A DNA stretch of 64,000 bases, taken from NCBI GenBank assembly GCA_900549235.1, contig URNT01000007.1, positions 1-64,000 on the forward strand, read 5' to 3'. This DNA is from an uncultured Clostridium sp. (GTDB lineage Bacteria > Bacillota > Clostridia > Lachnospirales > Lachnospiraceae). The notes beneath the pieces are model-generated. The model was not told the DNA's origin and did not search any database. It saw only the letters and a list, made by a program, of their open reading frames with translations. Position 1 is the stretch's first letter; each line of letters starts with the position of its first letter. The position numbers and the translations under genes were made by a program. Of this stretch, positions 23,949 to 33,579 are shown piece after piece.

Positions 23949-24593
23949 ATGAGCGATTTCAGGATTAAGACATGCGTTCTGGGAGCAGTGAGCACCAACT
24001 GCTACCTGATTTACAATGACAGGACCAAAGAGGCCGTGATCGTGGATCCGGCGGCCAACGGGCCTTATATCTTAAACCGGTGCCGTGAACTGGGGATCAC
24101 GCCGGTGGGAGTGTTCCTCACACACGGACATTTTGACCACATTATGGCAGTGCCGGATATTAAGAGGGCTTATGGAAGCATCTGGGTGTATGCCCTGGAG
24201 GCGGAGGACGCCATGCTGGCAGATCCGGGGCTGAATCTGTCTGCTTCCTTTGAGGGGAAACAGGTGGGCTTTCACGGAGATGTACTCCTTCATGATGGAG
24301 ACGAGCTGGAGCTTTTAGGCTTTCACTGGAGGGTTCTGGCTACGCCGGGACATACTGCAGGCTCTGCCTGCTATTACCTTCCTGAGGAGGAGGTACTTCT
24401 TTCCGGCGATACCCTGTTTCAGGAATCCTACGGAAGGACAGATCTGCCCACAGGAAGCAGCAGTCAGATTGTAAGATCCATTCTGGATGTGCTCTTTGAG
24501 CTTCCGGACGAGGTGATGGTATATCCGGGTCATGGGGATCCTACGACCATGGAGCATGAAAAAAAGAGAAATCCCATTGCATTTTACAGATAG
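23949..24593 (+). CDS. MBL-fold hydrolase (glyoxalase II-like)
   Basis: A 214-residue metallo-beta-lactamase fold protein with the metal motif THGHFDHI near residue 59, followed by TPGHTAGSACYYLPEEE and SGDTLFQESYGRTDLPTGS, and the last ligand in YPGHGDPTTMEHEK. This is the YcbL/glyoxalase II-like subgroup with two metal ions. Substrate unknown; hydrolysis of glutathione-like or other thioesters is possible. It lies between rel and hemZ as in many Clostridia. Confidence 0.88.
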   Translation: MSDFRIKTCVLGAVSTNCYLIYNDRTKEAVIVDPAANGPYILNRCRELGITPVGVFLTHGHFDHIMAVPDIKRAYGSIWVYALEAEDAMLADPGLNLSASFEGKQVGFHGDVLLHDGDELELLGFHWRVLATPGHTAGSACYYLPEEEVLLSGDTLFQESYGRTDLPTGSSSQIVRSILDVLFELPDEVMVYPGHGDPTTMEHEKKRNPIAFYR

Positions 24594-24624
24594 GATACAG
24601 ATACAGCGAGAAAGCAGGAACAGC

Positions 24625-26118
24625 ATGATTGGATTATTAATACAGGACAATGCATATGAACAGGACATCAGAGAACTTCTGATGTCCTTTTATCCGGGTG
24701 AGACCTATGCCCATGAAGTACAGGAAGGCGTGGATTTTTATGTGGAGACCCGCCTGTGTGATGGAAGGATCACAGTTGGGATATGGGAAAAAAAGGATGA
24801 CGCAGGGGAGACAGACACACCGGCGCCGGCAGGCCTTACAGGCTGGAGCCTTAGGGCGGTAAGCCATGGGGATTCTGACCTTTCAGATCATTCTGCCACA
24901 AAAAATGTAATCAAGCAGATGTTTTACCGAATGTTGGTGGAACGTACCGGCCATAAGCTTCCCTGGGGCTCTCTTACAGGAATCCGCCCCACAAAGATCG
25001 CTCTCACACGTCTGGAGGAGGGCTGGAAGGAGGAGGACATCCGCTCCTTTATGAAGGAAACCTATCTGGCAAGCGATGAAAAGATCGACCTCAGCATCGA
25101 GATTGCTGCCAGAGAGAAGAAACTGCTGGAACCCCTTGATTATGAGCGGGGTTACAGTCTTTATGTGGGGATTCCATTCTGCCCTACTACCTGCCTTTAC
25201 TGCTCCTTTACTTCCTATCCCATCAGCAAGTGGAAAGGGAGGACAGGTCTGTATCTGGAGGCATTGTTTAAGGAACTGGAATATACCTCAAAGAAGATGG
25301 AAGGACGTCCCCTTGATACGATCTACTTTGGAGGCGGGACGCCTACGGCGCTTCCGGCAGAGGATATAGACGCGATTCTCAGTAAGCTGGAGCAGCTCTT
25401 TGACGTGGGCCATGCATTGGAATTTACGGTGGAAGCGGGACGGCCGGACAGTATTACAGAGGAGAAGCTGCGTGTTCTCAGAGACCACGGCATCACCCGG
25501 ATTTCCATCAATCCCCAGACCATGAACCAGAAAACCCTGGACCTCATCGGACGCCGCCATACGGTGGAAATGGTGAAAGAGAAATTTTACATAGCAAGGG
25601 AAATGGGCTTTGACAATATCAATATGGATCTGATCATGGGTCTTCCTGAGGAGGATATGGACGATGTGCGTCATACCTTAGAGGAGATCCGTGCCATGGG
25701 CCCGGACTCCCTGACGGTTCATTCCCTGGCGATCAAAAGAGCGGCCAGACTGAATATGTTTAAGGAAGAATATGGAAATTTAAAGATCAATAATACGCCG
25801 GAGATGATCGCCCTCAGCGAGGCCTGCGCCAGAGAACTGGGGATGGAGCCCTACTATCTCTACCGCCAGAAAAATATGGCCGGAAACTTTGAAAATGTGG
25901 GGTATTCACTGCCTGGAAAGGCCTGTATCTATAATATTTTGATTATGGAGGAGATGCAGACCATTGCTGCCTGCGGGGCCGGAACTACGACTAAGGTGGT
26001 ATTTCCTTCGGAAAACCGGAGAGAGCGGTGTGAGAATGTGAAGGAAGTGGAGCAGTATATTGGGCGGATTGATGAGATGATTGGGCGGAAGGAAAAGATA
26101 TTTGGACCCTATAGTTAG
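24625..26118 (+). CDS. hemZ: Radical SAM coproporphyrinogen dehydrogenase-like HemZ
   Basis: A protein of 497 residues from ATG 24625 with AGGA 5 bases upstream; the longer frame from 24532 overlaps the MBL gene. The N-terminal 160 residues are a HemZ-specific domain. The radical SAM motif is CPTTCLYCSF (Cys186, Cys190, Cys193), followed by YFGGGTPTALPAEDID and RISINPQTMNQKTLDLIGRRH. HemZ proteins are annotated as oxygen-independent coproporphyrinogen III dehydrogenase-like; whether this one works in heme synthesis is not established from sequence, as many gut Clostridia lack the rest of the pathway. Confidence 0.9.
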   Translation: MIGLLIQDNAYEQDIRELLMSFYPGETYAHEVQEGVDFYVETRLCDGRITVGIWEKKDDAGETDTPAPAGLTGWSLRAVSHGDSDLSDHSATKNVIKQMFYRMLVERTGHKLPWGSLTGIRPTKIALTRLEEGWKEEDIRSFMKETYLASDEKIDLSIEIAAREKKLLEPLDYERGYSLYVGIPFCPTTCLYCSFTSYPISKWKGRTGLYLEALFKELEYTSKKMEGRPLDTIYFGGGTPTALPAEDIDAILSKLEQLFDVGHALEFTVEAGRPDSITEEKLRVLRDHGITRISINPQTMNQKTLDLIGRRHTVEMVKEKFYIAREMGFDNINMDLIMGLPEEDMDDVRHTLEEIRAMGPDSLTVHSLAIKRAARLNMFKEEYGNLKINNTPEMIALSEACARELGMEPYYLYRQKNMAGNFENVGYSLPGKACIYNILIMEEMQTIAACGAGTTTKVVFPSENRRERCENVKEVEQYIGRIDEMIGRKEKIFGPYS

Positions 26119-26127
26119 AATAAAGGC

Positions 26128-26168
26128 TGCGGTCCTGTGGAATTGCTCCATAGGGCCGCAGTCCTTTT
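26128..26168. terminator. Bidirectional terminator hemZ / sulfatase
   Basis: A 15-base stem (26128-26142 with 26147-26161, one G-T pair) followed by TCCTTTTAA on the plus strand. It lies between convergent genes and marks the edge between the housekeeping cluster and the polysaccharide locus. Confidence 0.85.
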
Positions 26169-27612
26169 AAACACGCTTTTGTAAAAAAACATCATAATCC
26201 TCTGCACCACATTCCAATGCATCGCCTGTACTCCTCATATGCTCAAGGAGAATGGAAAACATTCTTGCGCCAACATCCTCATAACCTGGCTCAAAGAGCA
26301 GGTTGTTCATTTCCTGGGGATCGGAAGCCACGTCGTAAAGTTCAAAGAACATTTCCTTCTGGAATACATCCAGGATCAGCTTCCGTGAACCATCGATCAC
26401 GCAGCGTTGGAAACCGCTGAGGCAGCTGTTTCCGTCATACTGGATGAAAACAGGCTTAGAGAGAGACTGACGGCCCTCTAAAATGGGGTGAAGGGACTGT
26501 CCTTCAAGGCCGGAGGGGGTCTTGATTCCCAGGTAATGGCAGAGAGTGGGAAGCACGTCCAGGTGGCTCACAGGGGCATCGACAAGGCCTGTCTGTCTGA
26601 GTGGCCCCGGCAGGCGCAGATACAGAGGAATCTTTACAGATTCCTGATACATACACATTTTCTGGAACAGGCGGTGGGAACCCAGCATTTCTCCGTGATC
26701 GGAGGTAAAAAGGATCAGAGAGTCCTCATAAATACCCTGCTCCTTAAGCTCCCGGATGATCTGCCCAACACAGGAATCCAAAAGAGATACCAGTCCCAGA
26801 TAAACTCTCCAGCTTTCCTGCCATTCTTCCCTGGTATAATGACTGCCCAGAGCTCCGGTTACGTTATAAAGCTGAAGGGGAGACTGATGGGGATACCAGA
26901 CGCCTGTATTTTCCGGCAGCTGGAAATCCTCATCTGTATATTTAGAATACCAGGGATTCGGAATCTGGAAGGGCGGATGGGGAGCTAAGAACATGGCGCT
27001 TAAAAAAACCGGTTTTGACCGGTCCCGTTCCCGCAGCCCCCGCAGCGCCTCTCTGGTAAAATATCCGTCAAAATAGAAGTCCTCACCAGGCTCATAAAGT
27101 CCGGTAGAGGCATTGGAACAGGTAGTAAAAATGGTTTTTGTCCGGCTGAGGATTTCCGGAACCGGAGAACGGAAATCCGGGCCTCCGGGCATAGGCATTT
27201 CATGCTCCTTCAGATACTGTCTGTAGGTTTTTTCAGTGGTGAGCCACCTGGTTCCTGAGCGGGGTCGGTCCTCCGGAAGGATTCCCTGGGTAAAGAGATG
27301 CTGTTTTCCGCTGTGGATGCAGTCCCAGCCGTTTTCTTCCATCAGCTCATAAAGGTTTGGGATGCCTTCTTTTACATATCCGGCAGGGGCGTCATCCTTC
27401 TCCCAGGGATTGATCAGGCAGCCGGTTGTATTGGGGCAGAGGCCGGTAAAAAGGGAGCCTCTGGCAGGGGCGCACAGGGGGCAGGCGCAGTATGCGTTGT
27501 CAAAATGAACGCATTCTTCCCCAAGGGAGTCGATATTGGGGGTAAAGCCTTTTCCCAGCACGTCATAGCGAAGCTGGTCAGCTGAGATGATAATTACGTG
27601 AGGCTTGTGCAT
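26167..27612 (-). CDS. Cytosolic type I sulfatase
   Basis: A 481-residue sulfatase. N-terminal IISADQLRYDVLG holds the metal-binding Asp12; the signature C-x-P-x-R is Cys47-Ala-Pro-Ala-Arg51 (LCAPARGSLFTG), where Cys47 would be converted to formylglycine. ILFTSDHGEMLGSHRLFQK gives the second metal site. No signal peptide, so it desulfates imported oligosaccharides. The Cys-type site needs a maturase (anaerobic radical SAM enzyme), not found in this window. It is the last gene of a minus-strand unit with DUF624, GH88 and a lyase, which suggests glycosaminoglycan substrates. It overlaps the DUF624 gene by 19 bases. Confidence 0.9.
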   Translation of the reverse strand: MHKPHVIIISADQLRYDVLGKGFTPNIDSLGEECVHFDNAYCACPLCAPARGSLFTGLCPNTTGCLINPWEKDDAPAGYVKEGIPNLYELMEENGWDCIHSGKQHLFTQGILPEDRPRSGTRWLTTEKTYRQYLKEHEMPMPGGPDFRSPVPEILSRTKTIFTTCSNASTGLYEPGEDFYFDGYFTREALRGLRERDRSKPVFLSAMFLAPHPPFQIPNPWYSKYTDEDFQLPENTGVWYPHQSPLQLYNVTGALGSHYTREEWQESWRVYLGLVSLLDSCVGQIIRELKEQGIYEDSLILFTSDHGEMLGSHRLFQKMCMYQESVKIPLYLRLPGPLRQTGLVDAPVSHLDVLPTLCHYLGIKTPSGLEGQSLHPILEGRQSLSKPVFIQYDGNSCLSGFQRCVIDGSRKLILDVFQKEMFFELYDVASDPQEMNNLLFEPGYEDVGARMFSILLEHMRSTGDALECGAEDYDVFLQKRV

Positions 27613-28229
27613 AGGGGCTCCTTTTCTATATACTGGTCAAAAATATTTCTCAGAAACCGGGAGTGGAAATAGGCGGTAATTCCAGGCGCTGCAAGGAGCA
27701 GGGGAGGAAACAGGGTAAATCCCACGGCTGTCACAGCAAAGGAAAAAACAGCCATTGCGATGCTGGAGGGAAGATGGCACAGGGCCATCAGGAGGGAGTT
27801 GCAAATGGTGCGGCGGATGGTGTTGTCAAAATGGGCAAGAAGGGGATAAACATAAATATTAGCAAATATATATGCCGCCAAGATACCCATAAAAACAGTA
27901 AACAGGATAAGAGAAAAGGTATGTTCCACCCCGCCCCTGTAATATACGGCAAAATCCGCAAAGAGGAAAAGGCCGGCGGCCAGGAAAACAGCCCAGATAA
28001 CAGTAGCCTGCTTAAAATTGGCCCGGAAGGCCCGGAAAAAGGAGGAGGTGAGATACCCTTCCTCTCCCCGGACATATTTTAAAGTGATGGAATAAAGCGC
28101 TGTGGTTGAAGCTCCCATGGTCACAATTGGGATGGAGCAGACTGCCCACAGAATACTGAGCCACAAAAGCCTGAGCAGGCGGTCTGTCATTTCCCAAAAG
28201 GGGCTGTTGATTGAAAATAAGCCTTTCAT
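27594..28229 (-). CDS. DUF624 (YesL-like) membrane protein
   Basis: A 211-residue protein with about five membrane helices and the family opening (LFSINSPFWEMTDRLLRLLW, then CSIPIVTMGASTTALYSITL). YesL-like proteins are regularly encoded with LplABC-type oligosaccharide transporters and pectin or glycosaminoglycan enzymes in Firmicutes. The function is unknown; an accessory role in transport is suggested by context. It lies between GH88 and the sulfatase genes. Confidence 0.85.
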   Translation of the reverse strand: MKGLFSINSPFWEMTDRLLRLLWLSILWAVCSIPIVTMGASTTALYSITLKYVRGEEGYLTSSFFRAFRANFKQATVIWAVFLAAGLFLFADFAVYYRGGVEHTFSLILFTVFMGILAAYIFANIYVYPLLAHFDNTIRRTICNSLLMALCHLPSSIAMAVFSFAVTAVGFTLFPPLLLAAPGITAYFHSRFLRNIFDQYIEKEPLCTSLT

Positions 28230-28250
28230 TTCTTATCCTGTCCTTTCTTT

Positions 28251-29429
28251 TTACCAGTAGGGGTTCCACTTCCTTAACAGTCTGGTAAGGGCTTCTACAT
28301 AATAGTAGTCACCCCAGAGGTTGCACTCGTCAATTCCGTGGTCGATGCAGTCATTATAAGGTGTTTTCCGTCCATATACGCCGTGAAGGAGCTGGCCGTT
28401 GGATTCCTCAGGGGATTTTGCGGCACACAGCTGGATCAGAGGCAGTATCAGCTTCTTTGCCATGCTGAGATACTCCTCTTTATCTTCGCCTTCAACACAG
28501 TCCGCCATTTCCAAAAGACCGCAGACCGTCACAGCCAGGGCAGATGAATCTCTGGGTTCGCTGCTTCCGTCTGTGAAGGTGAAATCCCAGTAGGGAATCA
28601 GATTTTCAGGTAGGTGCTCAAGGAAATATTCTGTTACATGGTCAAAGAGCTCTCTGAGAGAGGGATCCTTGATATAGCGGTATCCCAAAGCGATGCCGTA
28701 TACACCCCAGGCCTGTCCTCTGGACCAGGCGGACTGGGCGGAGTAGCCCTGATGGGTAACGCCTTTGAGCGGATCTCCGGTTTCCGGGTCGAAGTAATAG
28801 GTATGATAGGTAGAATAATCCGGCCGGATCACCGTATTCATGGCAGTTTTAAAATGGCGTACAGCCAGGTCTCTGTATTTAGGGTCTCCTGTTTCTTCCG
28901 TAGCCCAGTGAAGCAGGGGGAGATTTAACAGACAGTCAATGATCAGGCGGTAATTATTTTTATCCTCAAGGGAACCCCAGGCTTGGAGAAACTGGCCCTT
29001 CTGGTGGAAGCGGCCGGCCAGCTTGTCAGCAGCCATGAGAGCAGCCTTTTTTGCGGCGGCATTTCCTGTAAGCTTGTAGGCGGCCACACAGGAGGGGGAG
29101 TATAAAAAGCCCAGGTCATGGGTATCTGTTTCGATTTCGTTCTGGATTCGATGTAAAAAGCTTTCTACCTGTGCCATCGCTGCCTCACGGAAGCTTTCAT
29201 CTCCCGTATTTTCATAGGCAAGCCACAGCTCTCCGGTCCAGAAGCCATTGGTCCACTGGTCGTTGGGAGCGGAGGGATAGAAGTTGTGAGTGGAAAAAAT
29301 ATGCTTAAATGTGCTGGAAAATTCAGGAAGACAGCTTTTTGTCTGTCTGATTGCCGTTTCAAGGGCATGTTTCAGCTGATCTTCTGTAATTTCAGGAAGG
29401 CCTTCAAAGCGTTTTTGTCTGATATTCAT
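28251..29429 (-). CDS. GH88 unsaturated glucuronyl hydrolase
   Basis: A 392-residue GH88 protein. Two catalytic aspartates are at the expected distance: Asp105 in TDTHDLGFLYSPS and Asp165 in NYRLIIDCLLNLPLLHWA (Asp88 and Asp149 in the Bacillus enzyme). RGQAWGVYGIALGYRY and DSSALAVTVCGLLEMA are further family blocks. It hydrates the unsaturated glucuronic or iduronic acid at the non-reducing end of lyase-made oligosaccharides and releases it. No signal peptide. It acts after the neighbouring lyase and probably together with the sulfatase. Confidence 0.92.
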   Translation of the reverse strand: MNIRQKRFEGLPEITEDQLKHALETAIRQTKSCLPEFSSTFKHIFSTHNFYPSAPNDQWTNGFWTGELWLAYENTGDESFREAAMAQVESFLHRIQNEIETDTHDLGFLYSPSCVAAYKLTGNAAAKKAALMAADKLAGRFHQKGQFLQAWGSLEDKNNYRLIIDCLLNLPLLHWATEETGDPKYRDLAVRHFKTAMNTVIRPDYSTYHTYYFDPETGDPLKGVTHQGYSAQSAWSRGQAWGVYGIALGYRYIKDPSLRELFDHVTEYFLEHLPENLIPYWDFTFTDGSSEPRDSSALAVTVCGLLEMADCVEGEDKEEYLSMAKKLILPLIQLCAAKSPEESNGQLLHGVYGRKTPYNDCIDHGIDECNLWGDYYYVEALTRLLRKWNPYW

Positions 29430-29447
29430 ATTATTTCTCCTTGTGAT

Positions 29448-31529
29448 TTAAAGCAGGTTCATATTCTTAATGGCGGCTTTGCGGTCCGGCTCCTTAAGGA
29501 TCCGGTCAATCTGTTTTTCAAGAACGGCGCTGTCAGGAAGGGTATCCCGGTCTGTTACATCTAACATAAGCACAGCCTGGGAAACGGTGGCAATGTCCTC
29601 GGCTCCCTCTTTTGCGGAAGAAAAGGCCGCGTCGATGACCCAGAGAAGATCAGCTTTGTCTTTTACGATAGAAGGATATAAAAAGTCTTCCTTCCACAGC
29701 TTCAGGCTTGTGATTCCAGGCCAGATACAGAGGATTTTTACCCCTTCCTTTTCCAGAAGAAGAGTATTCCCGCTTATCTGGGTACAGGAAACGCCGGGCA
29801 TCAGATGCCAGCGCTGGATATGGGGAACAGGAAGCCGGTTTCCGTGTTCCAGGCGGTCTTCTACAAGAAGGCCCTTATGGCGGTGGAACCAGCAGACGCG
29901 GTTATGGCGGCAGGTGGTATAGGCGTCGTGGAATGCTCTGGAATAGCAGCCGTCCTCTGTGGATACAAAATCAGCCACAGGAGAATCGGGACGGTACACG
30001 CCCCAGCGCCAGGCGTACAGCTCATCCGGCTGGATGGGTGTTCCGTAGGCCAGAACCGTATTGTGGGAGCCCATATTGTACATATAGCCCCGCTGCGGGC
30101 TTCCCATGGATACGTTGTGGTATAAAAGCCTTGCAAATGGCTCGCCGATAAATTCCTGTCCGCGGAAGGAAATAAACATGGACAGCATATCCAGATGGTT
30201 ATGGCCCGAATCCCCGCAGTCTGTTTTGGCAGACATCATCATGTAGTTCGCATCCATAAGGAAGCTGCTTCTGCAGGAAATAAAGCCGCAGCGTTCATCG
30301 GCATAATCCAGAGGAATCTCCATCTGCTCCGGAGTGATCCTGCCCTGGCGTGCGGCCAGAACCTGCCTGCAGGAGAGATGGTTCATACTTGTCTCACCGA
30401 TCCGCAGGATCGGGTCCACCAGGGGGCCGCCGTTATCTCCCAGAGAGGAAAAATGGCTGTGGGGCGGGCTGATACGGGCCAGAGCCTCAAAGGTCAGGTT
30501 CAGCCTTCTGGCGGATTCATCATCCAGCAGGGGCTGGGCATTGATATGGGCCAGATATATGCCGCGGTAGATCATTTCGCATACAGCCGCGCCGCCCCAG
30601 TAGGGAATAGAGTGCTCGCTGTAGCCGCCGGCTTCATTAAAATCATCTATAATGTGACGGCGGACTACCTGTGCTCCTCGGGGGATCATAGCCTTAAAAG
30701 CTGGGATTTCAGGCAGGAGGGTTCCAAGAATAAAGGGAACAAGCCCTCTTTCCCACATATGATGATTGTATTTCCGATATGGGTCTGTCTCAAAGCGGGC
30801 AAACTGGATTCCCTGGAACCAGATCCGCTTCAGGATCTCAAAGGCAGTTACCGGAGGGATCTCATAGGGAATACGGGTGTAAAACAGGCTGATATACTGA
30901 AGGGTCAGCCAGCCTGTACTCATTACATCGCGCTCGTCTGTCAGGGAAAAACGGCTGGCGTCCGGTTTGTCATATTCAAGAACCAGAGGATAATGCTGGA
31001 AGAAATGATACAAAACATCTTCAAACCGGTCTAAAACGGCCGGATCCCCTGTTTCATGGTAGAGAACGGCCAGATACTCAAAGACTGGGCCTCTTACAAA
31101 TATATCCATAATGGCTCTGGGACGTTTTCCCTGATCCTCCAGGAAGTTAAAATGAGGGAAATCCTCATCATTTTCTCCAAGAAAAATAGGATCGCTGGAT
31201 TTTCCGGGACGTACATAGTAGTGCTCCATCATCTGCCTTCCTGCAAAGAGGCAGAATTCTTTCAGGCTTCCGCTCAGTCCCATAGAGGACTGGAAATCCC
31301 TGGGTGAAGTGTCTGTATCTATTTTTTTCAGCGGAAGGCTGCGGTAGTCAAAGAAGTACCGGGGCTGCTTCCTGTGTTCAAAATACCGGATCAGCTCCCG
31401 CTTGGCGCCGGTTATGTCCTGCTGGTCCAGAGCCAGGCGCACCGGTGCAAGGTCCGGCAGGGACAGGTCAAGGGCGTCAAATACATCCTGATCAGTAACC
31501 GTCCGTTCATCGGATGGAATGAATTTCAT
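29448..31529 (-). CDS. Cytosolic heparinase II/III family lyase
   Basis: A 693-residue protein without a signal peptide. The N-terminal alpha-helical toroid (about residues 1-350) carries FNEAGGYSEHSIPYWGGA, with Tyr/His candidates for catalysis; the C-terminal beta-sandwich carries DSGHNHLDMLSMFISFRGQEF, the His-containing heparinase II/III signature. This family cleaves uronate-containing polysaccharides by beta-elimination. Its cytosolic location suggests it acts on imported oligosaccharides, producing unsaturated ends for GH88. The exact substrate (heparan, chondroitin, alginate-like) is not clear. First gene of the minus-strand unit; AAGGAG precedes the ATG. Confidence 0.82.
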   Translation of the reverse strand: MKFIPSDERTVTDQDVFDALDLSLPDLAPVRLALDQQDITGAKRELIRYFEHRKQPRYFFDYRSLPLKKIDTDTSPRDFQSSMGLSGSLKEFCLFAGRQMMEHYYVRPGKSSDPIFLGENDEDFPHFNFLEDQGKRPRAIMDIFVRGPVFEYLAVLYHETGDPAVLDRFEDVLYHFFQHYPLVLEYDKPDASRFSLTDERDVMSTGWLTLQYISLFYTRIPYEIPPVTAFEILKRIWFQGIQFARFETDPYRKYNHHMWERGLVPFILGTLLPEIPAFKAMIPRGAQVVRRHIIDDFNEAGGYSEHSIPYWGGAAVCEMIYRGIYLAHINAQPLLDDESARRLNLTFEALARISPPHSHFSSLGDNGGPLVDPILRIGETSMNHLSCRQVLAARQGRITPEQMEIPLDYADERCGFISCRSSFLMDANYMMMSAKTDCGDSGHNHLDMLSMFISFRGQEFIGEPFARLLYHNVSMGSPQRGYMYNMGSHNTVLAYGTPIQPDELYAWRWGVYRPDSPVADFVSTEDGCYSRAFHDAYTTCRHNRVCWFHRHKGLLVEDRLEHGNRLPVPHIQRWHLMPGVSCTQISGNTLLLEKEGVKILCIWPGITSLKLWKEDFLYPSIVKDKADLLWVIDAAFSSAKEGAEDIATVSQAVLMLDVTDRDTLPDSAVLEKQIDRILKEPDRKAAIKNMNLL

Positions 31530-31559
31530 AAGGTTTGTTCTCCTTTTGCTTCGTTTTAA

Positions 31560-31615
31560 GGGTCCGGAGGGACCCTGCTTACGAGAAGTATATTAGAGAG
31601 AGGAAAATCCTTCAA
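31560..31615 (-). promoter_or_regulatory. Promoter and leader hairpin of the lyase-GH88-YesL-sulfatase unit
   Basis: Minus strand: TTGAAG (31615-31610), 17-base spacer, TATACT (31592-31587). Just after the expected start the leader folds GGGTCC-GGAG-GGACCC (31560-31575). The rest of the 424-base region 31530-31953, apart from the opposite promoter at 31824, is AT-rich and I see nothing more in it. Confidence 0.6.
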
Positions 31616-31823
31616 GCTCTCTTTTTATGCAGGATGACACTTATCTGCAAAAGGGGCCAGAGCAGGTTAAATATACCCCCAGGCAGGGTGGAAAATGGCA
31701 GAAAAAATGATAAAAAAATGCAGAAAAGAGCATGAAAACTCCCGTAAAAATCCTAAAAAACCCAGTAAAATCAAAGGTTTTTCAGGGCTTGCAGAAAATT
31801 GTTATTTTGATTTTAATTGAATA

Positions 31824-31852
31824 TTGCAAGGTTTAAAAAGGCTCGGTATAAT
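31824..31852 (+). promoter_or_regulatory. Promoter of the LplABC-lyase-surface protein operon
   Basis: TTGCAA (31824-31829), 17-base spacer, consensus TATAAT (31847-31852). Transcription would start near 31859, so an in-frame ATG at 31858 cannot be the start of the binding protein; the leader is about 95 bases. Confidence 0.78.
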
Positions 31853-31953
31853 CCGCTATGAAACAGCAAGCCGCCGGACTGAAAAAGCGTTCAGGACCAG
31901 TTGGTGATGGAAGATGTAAGTATGTAAAGAGAAAGAAAAAAGGAGAGAAGAAC

Positions 31954-33567
31954 ATGAAAAAGAAGAACAACATGAAAAAGGCAAAGCGCGTTACAGCCTG
32001 CCTGCTGACAGCCGCTATGACAGGAACGCTGCTGTCAGGCTGCGGATCCTCGTCTGAATCTGCGCAGGGAAGCGCGGAGGCTCAGGGAGACGGACCGGTA
32101 CAGATGGAGTGGCTGGTAAGCCAGACCAGCTCTGAGGTAGACGATAACGCGGAAGTTGTAAAGATGATCGAGGAGCGGTTTAATATTGACTTAAAAGGCT
32201 TCTATGTAGATCCCAACAACTTCCAGGAAAATCTGAATGTAAAATTCGCGGGCGGTGAGATGCCTGACGTATTAGTAGTAGGAAGCCCGGCAGAGCTTGC
32301 TACTTATATAGAAGGAGGCATCATCGGCGAGCTTCCCATCGAAACCATCAGGGAAAAGGCTCCTAACTATACAAAGGTGGCAGACGAATATGACGATGGT
32401 TCCCTGTGGAGCACGATGGTTTACGAAGGGAAGAACTACGGCGTAGCAAATCCTATGGATCAGCAGCCCATGGCTATGTTCTGGAGAAAAGACTGGCTGG
32501 ATAAGCTGGGACTGGACATTCCGGAGACACTGGAGGAATATGAGGAGGTTCTGACTGCATTTGTAAATGAAGATCCCGATGGCAATGGCAAGGCAGACAC
32601 AGCAGGAGCCGCAGAGAGAATTTTCGGTGCTGTGTTTGGCGCATTCGGCCTTCGCTGTGTAACCGGCGTGGGTGCAGGCTCCGGCTTTACCGTAGAGGAA
32701 ATGCAGCTGGGAGAGGACAATGTTCCATTCTTCCCATATATCAGACCTGAGGCAAAGGAAGCGCTGACTGTCCTTCACGACTGGTATGAAAAAGGAATCA
32801 TCGATAAGGAATTTATCACCGGCGAGAACCACGGCGGATACGCAGGCCTGTCCCACTCCTTTATCAATGGAAGAATCGGCCTTACCTCTGGCCAGCCTTA
32901 CACTTATTTCACCTACAGTTCTGATATGAAAGCAGAGGATAACCTGGGTGTCTGCATGAGAGAAATGGTTGCGGTAAACCCGGACGCAGTTGTAATACCT
33001 GGCCCGGCACCTGTAGGACCTGAGGGAAAATCCGGAACCGAGTCATGGGGTAATATCGGACGTCTTACCTGCCTTACAACCAAGGGTGCAAGTGATCCAA
33101 GAAAGGTAGACGCATTCCTGGCAATCCTGGATGCTTACTACGCAGATATGGATTTTGCCGAGCTGGCAAACTTCGGTTTGGAAAATGTACACTTTAAGAA
33201 TACAGAGCATGGAAAGATCCGTCTGATGGATGGTCAGGAGCTGAGAAAAGAGGGCGTATTGCAGGTAGACTTCGGCGCAACCGTTCTTTATGCTCAGAAT
33301 CTTACACCTCAGAAGACCAACTACGCCAAGGAAATCACAGGAAACGGTTACGCACGCTTTAATGCACCGCCAGTACAGGAATTCTCTGATGTGATCTCCA
33401 CTCTGGATTCCATGACAGAGCAGGCATATTTTGCCATGATTACAGGTGAAAAGCCACTGGATTACTTTGAAACTTATGTAGAGGAGTTTAAGAAGGCCGG
33501 CGGCGAGACAGCAGAGAAGGCAGTACAGGAGGCATATGCAGAGAAGCTGGCTTCCGTACAGCAGTAA
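31954..33567 (+). CDS. LplA-type solute-binding lipoprotein
   Basis: A 537-residue binding protein from ATG 31954 (AAGGAG upstream). Signal peptide with lipobox LLSGCGSS (Cys30), Ser/Ala/Glu linker, then a long binding fold (WLVSQTSSEVDDNAEVVKMI, FYVDPNNFQENLNVKFAGGE). The length and the conserved NPMDQQPMAMFWRKDWLDKL block are those of LplA/YtcQ proteins, which bind acidic complex oligosaccharides. It starts the operon that continues with LplB- and LplC-type permeases, a secreted lyase and two surface proteins. Probable ligand: sulfated or uronate oligosaccharides. Confidence 0.92.
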   Translation: MKKKNNMKKAKRVTACLLTAAMTGTLLSGCGSSSESAQGSAEAQGDGPVQMEWLVSQTSSEVDDNAEVVKMIEERFNIDLKGFYVDPNNFQENLNVKFAGGEMPDVLVVGSPAELATYIEGGIIGELPIETIREKAPNYTKVADEYDDGSLWSTMVYEGKNYGVANPMDQQPMAMFWRKDWLDKLGLDIPETLEEYEEVLTAFVNEDPDGNGKADTAGAAERIFGAVFGAFGLRCVTGVGAGSGFTVEEMQLGEDNVPFFPYIRPEAKEALTVLHDWYEKGIIDKEFITGENHGGYAGLSHSFINGRIGLTSGQPYTYFTYSSDMKAEDNLGVCMREMVAVNPDAVVIPGPAPVGPEGKSGTESWGNIGRLTCLTTKGASDPRKVDAFLAILDAYYADMDFAELANFGLENVHFKNTEHGKIRLMDGQELRKEGVLQVDFGATVLYAQNLTPQKTNYAKEITGNGYARFNAPPVQEFSDVISTLDSMTEQAYFAMITGEKPLDYFETYVEEFKKAGGETAEKAVQEAYAEKLASVQQ

Positions 33568-33579
33568 GGAGGAACCAAG

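Noticed and set aside
31616..31823. Possible small gene or RNA between the divergent polysaccharide operons
   Set aside because: AT-rich, no ribosome site with a stable frame, no hairpin with T tract; probably regulatory spacer for the AraC protein.
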